Shown piece after piece: positions 21,014-29,856 of a stretch of DNA of 47,917 nt. Position 1 is the stretch's first letter. The number at the start of each line of letters is the position of its first letter. Made by a program: the position numbers and the translations under genes. This DNA is from a virus: positions 1-47,917 of IMG/VR virus record IMGVR_UViG_3300031236_000016; one strand, given 5' to 3'. The notes under the pieces were generated by a model. That model searched no databases, was not told the origin of the DNA, and saw nothing but the letters and a program-made list of their open reading frames with translations.

Positions 21014-23392
21014 TCAAGCCCTGAAAGCTGACTGATACGGAGCGCTGGCAGTATTGCAGCGCTCATATTCTTTGGCGACCGCCGCCGGGTCCGTTATTTG
21101 CTTGGCTAGATTGCTGTCATGCACATATAGCCTTGGCTTGGTATGATCCGGCAGCACTAAATTGTTGACGCGCCCGTCCTTAAGCGCCGGGTGCCACCTA
21201 TACCCAATCGACTCCAGCATTTCTTTACGCCTCAAGTGAGTAACGCCGCGCACACGTCCCAACCGCTCCAGTAGCTTCTCTAATTGATGGGATGATACCC
21301 AACCCCCACAGAAGCCCGGTAAGCCCTGGGAAATAGCCTCCTCGATCTCCTGCTCAATACCTCCCACCGATGCGCTTATAGCCTCACCGGTAGTCGAGCT
21401 GAAGGGGGCTCTCTGGCAGTCGCCGGCAGGATTCAGTTCTGCTGGAATCTGATAAGTGTGTAGGAACTCGGCAACCACCGCATATCCGCCACTCTTGAGC
21501 CAGTTGTACAGTGGCACAAAGTATTCAACGGTCATACCATCGCGGCGCAAGTCGTCGAACGCTTGCTGAGCTGTAAACATGACGCAGAAGCGGCGGTCGT
21601 TCTTGGTTTTTTGAATAGCGTCTCGATGATTGGAATTGAACATGAAGTTACCGCAGATATCGGAGCTTATCTGGTCTACTCCCTTGGCTTCAATCTCAAG
21701 CTGATCGCCGGTAATCATCGGCTTCAGCTCTTCGATAATCTCCCGGCGCTCGCCGGGTACATAAATATCCTCGACCGCATAGAGAATTTTGCCCACCATC
21801 CATGCGTTGAATTCCTTTGCCAGCTTGCTCGCCTTTGGCCAGTGGACGTATCTCCGGCCAATAGCTTCAGCCACGCAATGAGTGAGCAGAGTCTTTCCGT
21901 TACCTTCGACGCCTTGCAATAGAGGTGCCCAGCGGAATTTCCTACCTTTGTATTGAACGCAGGCGGCCATATAGCTGAGGATGATTTTCTGATCCAACTC
22001 TTCCGGAAGCAATCGGGCAATGTGGTCGAGGAATGGACCGGCATCACCAGCAACCCGAGGGACATCGATGGGTATGTAGGTGTTCACAAAGCTCATCCCA
22101 TTGCGATGCACCACTTCGGCCGCCGGCAGGTCCGGGCGGAAGCATGAGCCGTTAACCTTGGGATGCGACAGAATCTGCGATTGGGTGAAGGCTTCCCACG
22201 GATCACGGCTGGTGCGATCATTGCCTGCGGACATCGTGAAGTTGCGGCCGCCGTAGTGGACTCGGAATTGATCCGGTTTGAGGATCATTCCACCAGGCAC
22301 GAGCACCTTATGCTGATCGGTGATGTAGAAGCATCCTGAGAATAGAGATTCTTGAGCTTCTTGAGTGAGATATTGGCTACTGTCCAGTTGCTTTACAGCC
22401 TCACCAGTCGCTTCAGGGGGCGCGGGCAGCCCTGAGGTCTTCAGGACATCTACCTGACGCGCCACGACCCCTAGAATCGTCCGCGGCAAGTAGTCCTGCC
22501 GGCCCCACTTATCGCGCACCAGCTTGGATTGCCACATCAGGCGCTCAATGCGTCCACAATCCTTGCCAGTCCAGAATGCTAGATGTTGTGCAAGGGCGCT
22601 ATCTGCTTGACTGGCATTCCAGGGATCGCCAGACCGATCCGCAGGGAACACGGAAGCGAGTTTGGATGGATCTGCCAACCAGAGGTCGGCAAAGCTCGCT
22701 TTGACTCCAAAAACGCTATTGGCGCTCTTGGACTTGAGAGCCCGCTGGATCAGTTCATCGTCGTTCGGAGGCCCACTCCAGGTTAGGTCCGGACCAGCAT
22801 CACACCTCACACTCCATTCGGTACTCCAGTGACCCATACTGCCGGCGCTAGAATCGGGCGGGAAGTAGGTTTGAGTGAGCGTATAGAGTACGGCAGACAA
22901 GTCAGCGGCAGCGCTGCCCTGAGCAGATATCCCAGTTAGGGCGATGAATCTCCCCGTGTGATAAAACTCCATATTGAGTTGCTCATTCTTGCAGCCATGA
23001 ACGGGAGGTTTTCCCGACCCAATGAGATGCATTCCGATGCCGGATCTGCTGACCTCCATAGCGCACCCTGAGAGCAACTGAGCAACCTGTTGCGCATGAG
23101 GTGCCCACCCGGTTGGCGTGAGACAACCGTCAATATCGACAACCCAAAAAGGATCGTTCTCGGTGAAGACAAAGCCGATCCCATAAGGTTCTCCAAGTTC
23201 CGACGCTCGCTGCATGGCGGTGCGAGCATCCAACCAGATCGAATGGTCATGGGCACTCTTGACGCGCATGTCGCGGGAGTCAATGGGGAGTTTGTCAGTC
23301 TTCCCCGGTCGGCTCTCCGAAGGGACGGCTTTGTAGAGAATGAATTGTCGATAAGCGCCTAGAGGCGCTAATGCGGCAGGGAGTTCGCGCAC
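21014..23392 (-). CDS. primase-polymerase / SF3 helicase fusion
   Basis: A 792-residue replication protein. The N-terminal archaeo-eukaryotic primase-like domain has DID at 86-88 (WVVDIDG), SRSGIGMH at 115-122 and EFYHTGRFIALTG at 142-154. A linker resembles primase C-terminal domains (LAFWTGKDCGRIERLMWQS, RDKW). The C-terminal superfamily 3 helicase has Walker A GVEGNGKT (494-501) and Walker B YAVEDI (538-543), in the DUF5906 style. It would unwind DNA and lay primers, as in NrS-1-like phages. The start is GTG 23392, 6 bases after the HTH gene stop, with GTAGG upstream. Its co-existence with a family-B polymerase is notable. Confidence 0.85.
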   Translation of the reverse strand: MRELPAALAPLGAYRQFILYKAVPSESRPGKTDKLPIDSRDMRVKSAHDHSIWLDARTAMQRASELGEPYGIGFVFTENDPFWVVDIDGCLTPTGWAPHAQQVAQLLSGCAMEVSRSGIGMHLIGSGKPPVHGCKNEQLNMEFYHTGRFIALTGISAQGSAAADLSAVLYTLTQTYFPPDSSAGSMGHWSTEWSVRCDAGPDLTWSGPPNDDELIQRALKSKSANSVFGVKASFADLWLADPSKLASVFPADRSGDPWNASQADSALAQHLAFWTGKDCGRIERLMWQSKLVRDKWGRQDYLPRTILGVVARQVDVLKTSGLPAPPEATGEAVKQLDSSQYLTQEAQESLFSGCFYITDQHKVLVPGGMILKPDQFRVHYGGRNFTMSAGNDRTSRDPWEAFTQSQILSHPKVNGSCFRPDLPAAEVVHRNGMSFVNTYIPIDVPRVAGDAGPFLDHIARLLPEELDQKIILSYMAACVQYKGRKFRWAPLLQGVEGNGKTLLTHCVAEAIGRRYVHWPKASKLAKEFNAWMVGKILYAVEDIYVPGERREIIEELKPMITGDQLEIEAKGVDQISSDICGNFMFNSNHRDAIQKTKNDRRFCVMFTAQQAFDDLRRDGMTVEYFVPLYNWLKSGGYAVVAEFLHTYQIPAELNPAGDCQRAPFSSTTGEAISASVGGIEQEIEEAISQGLPGFCGGWVSSHQLEKLLERLGRVRGVTHLRRKEMLESIGYRWHPALKDGRVNNLVLPDHTKPRLYVHDSNLAKQITDPAAVAKEYERCNTASAPYQSAFRA

Positions 23393-23398
23393 GTCAGC

Positions 23399-23707
23399 CT
23401 ACTCTCCAGAGATGTGCGCGATGACCTTAGCCCGCACGCCAGCAGGCATTTTGTGACCGGCGACCATCGCCTGAGCCAGAACGGCATAATTGCCGCGCTT
23501 GATAGCTGTGCGCACAAGCGTCTGACGGATGTCTTGGATTGAGCCGAAGTAATAGGCAACCAGACCATAGGAACAATCGGACTCGATAGCGATCTTCTCC
23601 GTTGTTATCTTCATCCATCCGCCTGGCGTCTCGGTCAACTTGAGCGCTGCCGTGATGATGGATTCCTTGCGCTTCTTCACTTGCTGCTGGTTCAACCTAG
23701 TTGGCAT
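23399..23707 (-). CDS. TetR-like HTH protein without ligand domain
   Basis: A 102-residue protein. RKESIITAALKLTE, the HTH (TTEKIAIESDCSYGLVAYYF) and GSIQDIRQTLVRTAI match the DNA-binding N-terminus of TetR regulators, including the conserved G-L-V-x-Y-Y-F turn. The usual ~120-residue ligand-binding domain is missing. It may be a phage regulator of the palindromic operators at 11.2 and 19.5 kb, which is only an inference. GGGAGA precedes ATG by 8 nt. It lies just upstream of the primase gene. Confidence 0.65.
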   Translation of the reverse strand: MPTRLNQQQVKKRKESIITAALKLTETPGGWMKITTEKIAIESDCSYGLVAYYFGSIQDIRQTLVRTAIKRGNYAVLAQAMVAGHKMPAGVRAKVIAHISGE

Positions 23708-23740
23708 CAGTTATCTCCCACTTGCTGCAAATCTCTAAAG

Positions 23741-24220
23741 TTACCCTTCGGATGTTGCAAAACACGCATCGCCGCCATCCGCAACTATCAGTTGCACCCA
23801 CTTCAATTGAGCTTCTTCGTGCTCCGTCCCGGAGTATATCCACCCTGGCCGCTTGCACTCCCGGCTCACGAACTGAGCTATTGTACTGCCGACCATATCT
23901 CGCGTCACCACAACTGGCCGCCATCCTATCAGGTCTCCGCTCTTCAAAATCGCATTCAACTTGGGGGAATCATTGGCAAGCCCATATCGTACAGGAATGC
24001 CGCGCTCATCGGTGAGAACTCCTACGTTGTTCCGCCACAGTTTGATTCCTTTGCGAGCAGCTTCGAGTCGCACCAAGCTCTGCACGTAGCTCTCAGTCTG
24101 AGGGATTTGGCCGGCAAGTCTCGGAGCATTTTGATCCAACCCAAATATGCAGTTGAGTTCCTGAAGCGCTATGTAAGGGATGCTCCACTTAATTGCCCAT
24201 TGATGAACAGTTGACTTCAT
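23741..24220 (-). CDS. VRR-NUC-type nuclease
   Basis: A 159-residue protein. SYVQSLVRLEAARKGIKLWR-NNVG, VRYGLANDSPKLN, KSGDLIGWRPVVV and AQFVSRECKRP give the E...GD...E-x-K pattern of VRR-NUC (PD-(D/E)XK fold) nucleases, with the late Q-x-x-W-V-x-x-I-x-x-x-G-G. Phage copies lie next to SNF2 helicases and are thought to process branched or recombining DNA. The ATG overlaps the upstream zinc-protein stop by 4 bases (ATGA), so it is coupled. Confidence 0.78.
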   Translation of the reverse strand: MKSTVHQWAIKWSIPYIALQELNCIFGLDQNAPRLAGQIPQTESYVQSLVRLEAARKGIKLWRNNVGVLTDERGIPVRYGLANDSPKLNAILKSGDLIGWRPVVVTRDMVGSTIAQFVSRECKRPGWIYSGTEHEEAQLKWVQLIVADGGDACFATSEG

Positions 24221-24432
24221 AAATTAGGTATCCTGTGAATAGACTTCCAAACTTCCAAATTTGCCAGATATTCAGGGACTCCGGCTATCAAGCCTTCGCA
24301 ATCGTCAAACCAAGGACAGTAGTCGATATTGAAAGTTTCGCAACATTGAGCACAAAAGCCATCGATATCGAGTTGCTCTGCCATATCGGTCAAAAGTGGT
24401 TCACTGCATCGAGGGCAGATCGCAATTGTCAT
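24217..24432 (-). CDS. small Cys-rich (zinc-binding) protein
   Basis: A 71-residue acidic protein with two Cys pairs: CPRCSEPL near residue 6 and GFCAQCCETF near 26, then YCPWFDDCEGL. It probably binds zinc; no role is known. The ATG sits directly after the TAA of one methyltransferase-remnant frame and overlaps the stop of the other. It overlaps the nuclease gene by 4 bases. Confidence 0.6.
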   Translation of the reverse strand: MTIAICPRCSEPLLTDMAEQLDIDGFCAQCCETFNIDYCPWFDDCEGLIAGVPEYLANLEVWKSIHRIPNL

Positions 24433-24708
24433 TTAACACCCCTCCGTCGCTTTGATGAACTCTGCCGCAAGTGCACTGACAATCGCATTGCCATATCCGC
24501 GCAATCGTCCCATTCGGGCGGGAACCCCATGAGCCGACGGGAGTAAGCCGGGTTCAATGGGCCGGTATTTGTCGTCGCGTCCGTACCACCAGTCGGCATC
24601 GCCCCAGAAACCGCGAGTTGCGCCTGCCTCGGCAACTGATCGCACCTGTGTCTCTGAGAGCCATCCGGGTTCACCCCAGTTTCGCTCATGCCCTCCGAGT
24701 CTTTCCAA
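24429..24708 (-). pseudogene. C-terminal remnant of a DNA cytosine methyltransferase, open in two frames
   Basis: Frame B (24433-24708, TTG start) reads FWGDADWWYGRDDKYRPIEP, HGVPARMGRLRGYGNAI and SALAAEFI, the usual end of phage Dcm-type enzymes, with catalytic motifs absent. Frame A (24429-24689, ATG start) reads LNPAYSRRLMGFPPEWDDC and then ADMAMRL, which also resembles methyltransferase C-termini. Only ~90 residues remain, so enzyme activity is not expected. GGAGGG stands very close to the frame A ATG, and GAGGGA touches the frame B TTG. I cannot decide which frame, if either, is translated. Both lead directly into the next gene. Confidence 0.6.
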
Positions 24709-24736
24709 TCCCTCGCAGCCGGAGTTGCAACGCTCG

Positions 24737-24829
24737 TTATTTCAGCGAAGGTTTAGCACAAACACGAAAATAAAACGCTGATTTTTCAATTCCGCATTTT
24801 TTGCAACGTTTTGTTTTTTGATCAGTCAT
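24737..24829 (-). CDS. 30-residue zinc-finger-like peptide
   Basis: A reading frame of 30 codons starting 2 bases after the helicase stop. It begins MTDQKTKRCKKCGIEKSAF and then YFRVCAK. The C-x-x-C and following basic/aromatic residues resemble the start of HNH-type or zinc-ribbon phage proteins, cut short by TAA. It could be a real small protein or the remnant of a longer one. No strong Shine-Dalgarno; coupling to the helicase is possible. Confidence 0.42.
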   Translation of the reverse strand: MTDQKTKRCKKCGIEKSAFYFRVCAKPSLK

Positions 24830-24831
24830 GG

Positions 24832-26577
24832 TCACTTTGATAAGTATGCTTCAGCATTGATACTTCCGTCAATACCGAACTTGCTCACCTCAGCAAGCAC
24901 TTTCACCGCAAGCTCTTCGGCCTCGGCCGCTCCCAGCAATTGAGCATTGGCAACATCGGTTCCGAACTTAAAATAGAAGCGCCGGAAGCTCTCCGACTGC
25001 GAGTATCCTTGTGCGTGCTCTAAGCCCGCCCACCAGGCGACGGCGTTGCGCAATGAGCGCTGGTTGGCTTGTCTCTCCATCCACTTCGCACGAGCCGCAA
25101 TCTGCGCCGGTAAGGGTAGCCCTTGAGGTGCATAGAAGTCACCATCCTTGCGCTTCAGTTCGCCTCTGAGCTTGCGCAAAGTATCGTGATCCAACTCCAT
25201 CAAGTCGCCATCCAGGTAAGCGAGGTCCGCACGCTGCTCGGGGGTGAGAGCGACCTCAAACCCGCAGTATGGGCAGCATCGGAAGCTGCGTTCATACGGA
25301 CTGAAGCACTCAAGGCAGACGGTCAGAGGGATTTCGTCGCTCTTGATCTTCCGCTTGACGCGCCGGTCAAGCGTCCAAACTTGATGCTTATCTGGCGGAC
25401 CATTGTGGCGTACTACGTTCCCCACATGGTCTATGACGATACCCTTGGGCTTCATGCTTCGGGCGACCAATCCGAGTCGCTCCGAGACGCTGAAGCTGTC
25501 CCACATGCGCAGGTATTCCGGCCCAAGTAGCAACCTCAGCACACGACCGAATTGCTGCGAGTAGAGAGCGAAGCTGTACGTTGGTCGAGCGAAGCTGACC
25601 ACCTGAATCGCCGGCAGATCGAAACCCTCACCGAACAAATCCACGTTGACAAGCTGTAGAATTTCTCCGCGCTTGAATCGCCTGATTATGTCATGACGCA
25701 AACTGTCTGGGGTATTGGCGCTGACCACTTCCGCCTTGATTCCGGCAGCGCGGAAAGCGGCTGCTGTCTTCTTGGCCGACTCCACATCGACTTCAAATGT
25801 CACTCCCATCATGCCATCGGCAAAGCGCTTGTAGTGCTTTACGACATCGCCGGTGAGGGTAGCGCTCGCTCGCCGCGCCTTGCGTAGAGCGGGTGGAGTG
25901 AAGTCGCCCGTTGCATCGCTTACCCCAACGTTGGTTAGATCAAAGTCCTGAGGAATAGGAGGGCAAATAATGCGATAATCCGTGAGATAACCCAGATTGA
26001 TGATTTCACGCATAGTAGGAGCGCACACCATAGCGTCAGCAAGACCATCATGATGACGACCAAGACCGCGTCCGTCAGCGCGGCGAGGAGTTGCGGTAGG
26101 GAATAATCCGCGAGCGTTGGGGAACTTGGCTTGAGCTTTACCCCATTTGTTATCTTTGAGAACATGATGGCCCTCATCCTGAATCGCTAGTCGAATTTGC
26201 CGGAACCAAGGGTCATCCGGCATCTTGACGATTGTATCAACCCCACCAACTCCAGTCTTGGCAGTTGGATCGAGGTAGCTGTAACCAACCTCCATCACTT
26301 GTAGAGCAGTGATCACTCGCATGAGGCTGGTATTGTTGCCCACCAGACGATGCCTTACTCCATTACGAGCGAGCGCAATGCTGATTTGAGAGACGAGTTC
26401 TTGACGATGAGCGACGGCTATACTCGCCCCCGGCTCATCGTATAGCAACTTCGATAGCACCACTGTCTTACCAAAACCAGTGGCCGCCACCCCCATCACA
26501 TTCTGAGCACCAGCGTCCCAGGCGGCGTAGATATCGCGCTCGAATGGGATCTGAATGGACCTTAGAGGGACTGGCAT
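24832..26577 (-). CDS. DEAD/DEAH-box helicase (SF2) with zinc ribbon
   Basis: A 581-residue ATP-dependent helicase. Motif I is ATGFGKT (32-38), motif II DEGHH (134-138), motif III TATPRR (161-166), and motif VI QQFGRVLR (341-348). A zinc ribbon (CLECF, CCPYCGF) follows at ~421-439, as in restriction-subunit-like phage helicases. The protein probably acts in replication or recombination. Its start overlaps the stop of the methyltransferase upstream (TAATG spacing), so the two are coupled. Hydrophobic or nuclease domains are not seen. Confidence 0.85.
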   Translation of the reverse strand: MPVPLRSIQIPFERDIYAAWDAGAQNVMGVAATGFGKTVVLSKLLYDEPGASIAVAHRQELVSQISIALARNGVRHRLVGNNTSLMRVITALQVMEVGYSYLDPTAKTGVGGVDTIVKMPDDPWFRQIRLAIQDEGHHVLKDNKWGKAQAKFPNARGLFPTATPRRADGRGLGRHHDGLADAMVCAPTMREIINLGYLTDYRIICPPIPQDFDLTNVGVSDATGDFTPPALRKARRASATLTGDVVKHYKRFADGMMGVTFEVDVESAKKTAAAFRAAGIKAEVVSANTPDSLRHDIIRRFKRGEILQLVNVDLFGEGFDLPAIQVVSFARPTYSFALYSQQFGRVLRLLLGPEYLRMWDSFSVSERLGLVARSMKPKGIVIDHVGNVVRHNGPPDKHQVWTLDRRVKRKIKSDEIPLTVCLECFSPYERSFRCCPYCGFEVALTPEQRADLAYLDGDLMELDHDTLRKLRGELKRKDGDFYAPQGLPLPAQIAARAKWMERQANQRSLRNAVAWWAGLEHAQGYSQSESFRRFYFKFGTDVANAQLLGAAEAEELAVKVLAEVSKFGIDGSINAEAYLSK

Positions 26578-26579
26578 TA

Positions 26580-27542
26580 TCAGAACACCAACTCAGTACA
26601 ATTTTCTTGCTCACCAAAAGCCTGAAATACTTGCATTGTCTCATTGTCTATGAAAGTTTTCAGATTACTGAGATTGTTGACGGCCATATCAAAATAGGAT
26701 GGTTTAAGTTCGCACATGAGTCCCTTGCGGCGCATGTTGATGGCTGAATAAACTGTCGATCCGATACCTCCGAAAGGATCGAATACCACATCCCCTGGGT
26801 TACTCCAGAGTTCGATGCCCCGATCAATGATGTCGCGGCTCATTGGGCATATGTGGCGTTCATCCTCATCCTCACGACCACCGCGGTAATTGAGGGTGCG
26901 AGTCGGCCGGCAGTCCATCCACACGGGCGACGCATATCGCCTCCATCGATTATGCGCGAGGTTGCCTTCAGTTGGCTCATCTTCGCCGATGAAATGTGTT
27001 AATCCATGCTCATGCGGAATCGGTTGCGCATTGACTCCCGGCTTGCGAAAAGTTACGAGGTATTGAGGTCCGCCAGCCCGCACCATTGCGCTGTCTTTGC
27101 ATAGTTGCTTGTGCATCAACCCGAGCGCTTTCGTCCGTACGGCTTCGATAAGTGGATCTTTCCAAACAACGTGCTCAGAGTGGTAGATGAATCCGGCTGC
27201 TTCAAACATCCGGATGATCGCGCCTCGAAAATCCTTCAGACCAATGTGACCGTCGCGCCCTTTGGTTGTGCTCATGTTCATGCAATCGACCGAGACATTA
27301 CGACCCGGCATCATTACGCGCATCAGACCATCGACGCAAAACCGAAAGTGCTCGAAGAAGTGATCATCGTCGCGGCAATTTCCCATGTCTCGATCCGAGT
27401 TGCTGTAGACGTAAAGAGTGCTGTATGGTGGGCTGAAAATCGAGTATCCGACTGAGTTCGCGGGAATCATGGTATTCATGAATTCGACGCAATCGACGTT
27501 GTAAAGGGCAATATTTTCAGCGACGTGCTGATTGAGGATCAT
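26580..27542 (-). CDS. DNA methyltransferase (amino-MTase, beta-like order)
   Basis: A 320-residue S-adenosylmethionine-dependent DNA methylase. SPPY at 37-40 is the catalytic motif IV of N4-cytosine or N6-adenine methylases. DPFGGIGST near 255 is the cofactor-binding motif I, giving the beta-class order IV...I. It probably protects phage DNA from host restriction or marks it. The start is ATG 27542 with GGAG 5 nt upstream, and it overlaps the SNF2 helicase stop (ATGA). No partner endonuclease is seen nearby. Target sequence is unknown. Confidence 0.85.
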   Translation of the reverse strand: MILNQHVAENIALYNVDCVEFMNTMIPANSVGYSIFSPPYSTLYVYSNSDRDMGNCRDDDHFFEHFRFCVDGLMRVMMPGRNVSVDCMNMSTTKGRDGHIGLKDFRGAIIRMFEAAGFIYHSEHVVWKDPLIEAVRTKALGLMHKQLCKDSAMVRAGGPQYLVTFRKPGVNAQPIPHEHGLTHFIGEDEPTEGNLAHNRWRRYASPVWMDCRPTRTLNYRGGREDEDERHICPMSRDIIDRGIELWSNPGDVVFDPFGGIGSTVYSAINMRRKGLMCELKPSYFDMAVNNLSNLKTFIDNETMQVFQAFGEQENCTELVF

Positions 27543-28870
27543 ATCCACTCCGGTAAGGTAATTGAGGTTGATGGTACGTAATCTGTGCGCTCGGCTGACG
27601 TGCCGAGAACCTCGCGTTGAGTAAATTCGCGCATGTGACCTATCATCCGGTCAGTCATCTCGTCGGCCTGCGCCTGTTTGCGTTCCAGGTTGACTTTGAT
27701 AGTACCTTCCGGAGTCGTATATACCATCCAGACGAGCACTTCCTGAGTTTGCCCGAAGCGATAACAGCGGCGAACGGCCTGATAGTATTTCTCGAAACTA
27801 TCGTCTGGAAAGTAACCAACATTGCGGCAATGTTGCCAGTTCAGGCCGAATCCGCATATCTTCGCTTTGCTGATAATCACACGGGATTGACCCAGAGTGA
27901 ACGAGTGAATCCGACGCTCTTTTTCGGACATCGAAAGCGACCCATGCACTTCGACAGCGTCGGGAATTAAGCTGGCTAGAAGACTGGATTCGTCATTCAA
28001 ATTGCACCAGATGACCCAAGGCTCTCGGATGCTGTTCGCGAGGGACGCCATATACTCGCAACGCTCTTTAATCGAGTCCCGGCGAGCTTGCAATCGCTCT
28101 CGCATGGTGTTCGCCATAGGCTTGTCCCACGACATTTCGCATTCCATCAATCGCAGAGGCGGCAACGTATATCCGTCATCATCGAAGCCAAGGTCGGAAG
28201 GCTTGCGGATGACCGCCGCCCAGGTCGAGAGCCACTCCCAGAACTTGGTTTTACCATGACCCTTCAAGCGCCATTTGCTTGTATCTTTGCCGTCGTGAGT
28301 AAAGAACATCGAAAGCATCTCGGAGTATTTCATCACCCCGAGGAACTCCGACTGGCTACCAAGCTCCATGAAGTCGTTTGGCGAAGGAGTGGCAGTGCAA
28401 CTCAGGCGGTATGGGGTATTGCGGAACTTCTCGATAATCATAGATCGGGTTTTACCATCTTCAGCTTTGAGGATGCTTGATTCGTCCAATACCACACCTG
28501 TAAACAGACGGGCATCGAAGTGCTCCAGCATCTCGTAATTGCAGATGACAATTTGAGTGTCATCGATCTCATGCTGGTGACGGCAATATTTGACGGCGAT
28601 ACCGAACTTCGCACCCTCATCCACTGTTTGCTGCGCGATACATAATGGTGCGACGATCAGTACGAATCCTGGTACCGCATCGGCCCAAGCTAGTTGCATG
28701 AGGGTTTTGCCAAGGCCGGTATCTGCGAAGATGGCGGACCGTCCCTTTTTAAGAGCCCATTTGACGATGGGTAATTGAAAATCAAACAGATTGGGGTTTA
28801 AGTTATCAGCATCGAATCCCGAGCAAACGTCCGATACCTGCTTCTGGTGGAGGAATTCTGAATAATTCAC
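27539..28870 (-). CDS. SNF2-type helicase
   Basis: A 443-residue SF2 helicase of the SNF2 type. Motif I is ADTGLGKT (49-56), motif II LDESS (128-132), and motif III TATPSPND (159-166). Motif VI is contained in RRCYRFGQ. Such phage helicases accompany VRR-NUC nucleases and primases and are thought to remodel replication forks. The chosen start is GTG 28870, with GGAGG 8 nt upstream and overlapping the stop of the small peptide gene (GTGA). The N-terminus MNYSEFLHQKQ fits the family better than a longer TTG start at 28903. Confidence 0.85.
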   Translation of the reverse strand: MNYSEFLHQKQVSDVCSGFDADNLNPNLFDFQLPIVKWALKKGRSAIFADTGLGKTLMQLAWADAVPGFVLIVAPLCIAQQTVDEGAKFGIAVKYCRHQHEIDDTQIVICNYEMLEHFDARLFTGVVLDESSILKAEDGKTRSMIIEKFRNTPYRLSCTATPSPNDFMELGSQSEFLGVMKYSEMLSMFFTHDGKDTSKWRLKGHGKTKFWEWLSTWAAVIRKPSDLGFDDDGYTLPPLRLMECEMSWDKPMANTMRERLQARRDSIKERCEYMASLANSIREPWVIWCNLNDESSLLASLIPDAVEVHGSLSMSEKERRIHSFTLGQSRVIISKAKICGFGLNWQHCRNVGYFPDDSFEKYYQAVRRCYRFGQTQEVLVWMVYTTPEGTIKVNLERKQAQADEMTDRMIGHMREFTQREVLGTSAERTDYVPSTSITLPEWI

Positions 28871-28950
28871 CGGAAAAGCCTCCAAATCTCGCAAACGACC
28901 CAAAAAGCAGCGATCTCAATCCCTATCGCATATATGCATCCCTTTTTCAT
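28867..28950 (-). CDS. 27-residue membrane peptide
   Basis: A short frame with GGAG 6 nt before ATG 28950. After MKKG comes one hydrophobic segment (CIYAIGIEIAAFWVVCEIW) and a basic end (RLFR). Its stop overlaps the GTG of the SNF2 gene (GTGA), so it probably serves at least to couple translation. Whether the peptide has a function of its own is unknown. Confidence 0.5.
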   Translation of the reverse strand: MKKGCIYAIGIEIAAFWVVCEIWRLFR

Positions 28951-28962
28951 GAAAATCTCCTA

Positions 28963-28991
28963 TTGACACTTCCATCAATACACGATACGGT
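28963..28991 (+). promoter_or_regulatory. rightward early promoter
   Basis: TTGACA (28963-28968), a 17-nt spacer and TACGGT (28986-28991) on the plus strand, about 33 nt before ATG 29025. The -35 is perfect and the -10 weak. It lies in the short gap between the divergent replication gene sets. Confidence 0.58.
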
Positions 28992-29024
28992 GGGTATGCG
29001 TCAATCAAAATTTATGAGGTGAGC

Positions 29025-29852
29025 ATGAGCAACACAATCACAATCGATCTGGATTCGCTCTCAGAAGATCAAGCGCAAAAACTGGCAGGATTCATCTTGA
29101 CCTACGCCGGTTCGGATGAGCCGCAGAGTCTTCACAACTTGGAATTTGAGGATGCCGTGGAACGTGCTGCGGAAGCCGCCCATTCCGTCGCCGAACCTTC
29201 GCCATCACAAGTCTTCGGTAAACCTCACCCCGATCATCCGGCGATCAATACCCAAGCTCCGTCTGTATATCAGCAAATTGCAGCGCTTGATGCGGCCCCA
29301 TCCACGATCAGCACCGCCGGTCCCACATTGGTGATTCCAAACCCTCCGAGTGGGGCTGCTGCCCAGGTTGCGACCCCGCCGACGACATCTTTCACCCCCA
29401 CTGCGGTCTCGGGTATGGTAGTTGACAAGACTGGCCTACCCTGGGATTCTCGCATCCATTCCGCTGCCAAGAGCTTTAATGCCGACGGAACCTGGCGCGC
29501 CCGCCGCGGGCTGGTGGATGGATACTCCAATCAAATCGAGTGCGAACTCAGGCAGGTGATGGCAATCCCGTCCCCTTCGACCCCTGCGATGGCTGCGACT
29601 GCTCCAGTTGCCCAAGCTGCGGTCGCTACGTCCGCTAACATTCCCGCACCGCCTCCCGCGATCCAACCCTACCTCGACCTTATGAACAAGGTGAGCAGCG
29701 CACTTGCCGGTGCTCGCATCACTCAAGTGCAATTGCAGAAGGTCTGTGATGCCGTTGGGCTGCCGAACTTCGTCTCCCTCGGCACGCGGCTGGATCTTGT
29801 TCCGACAGTCGCTCCGATGATCGACGGTATTCTGGCCGGCGCTGCCGTCTAG
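29025..29852 (+). CDS. conserved early phage protein, function unknown
   Basis: A 275-residue protein from ATG 29025 with GAGG upstream. The centre has VDKTGLPWDSRIHSAAKSFN and TWRARRGL, a motif frequent in phage early regions next to DUF2800/DUF2815 genes. The regions before and after are low-complexity Ala/Pro/Thr-rich linkers. A helical C-terminus follows (YLDLMNKVSSALAGARIT, VQLQKVCDAVGL). Probably a replication or recombination accessory protein, by association only. First gene of the rightward early set. Confidence 0.62.
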   Translation: MSNTITIDLDSLSEDQAQKLAGFILTYAGSDEPQSLHNLEFEDAVERAAEAAHSVAEPSPSQVFGKPHPDHPAINTQAPSVYQQIAALDAAPSTISTAGPTLVIPNPPSGAAAQVATPPTTSFTPTAVSGMVVDKTGLPWDSRIHSAAKSFNADGTWRARRGLVDGYSNQIECELRQVMAIPSPSTPAMAATAPVAQAAVATSANIPAPPPAIQPYLDLMNKVSSALAGARITQVQLQKVCDAVGLPNFVSLGTRLDLVPTVAPMIDGILAGAAV

Positions 29853-29856
29853 CGCC

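Noticed and set aside
24711-24831. Possible N-terminal part of the methyltransferase remnant
   Set aside because: No catalytic Pro-Cys motif or cofactor motif is found upstream. The stretch instead holds the 30-residue zinc-finger-like frame.
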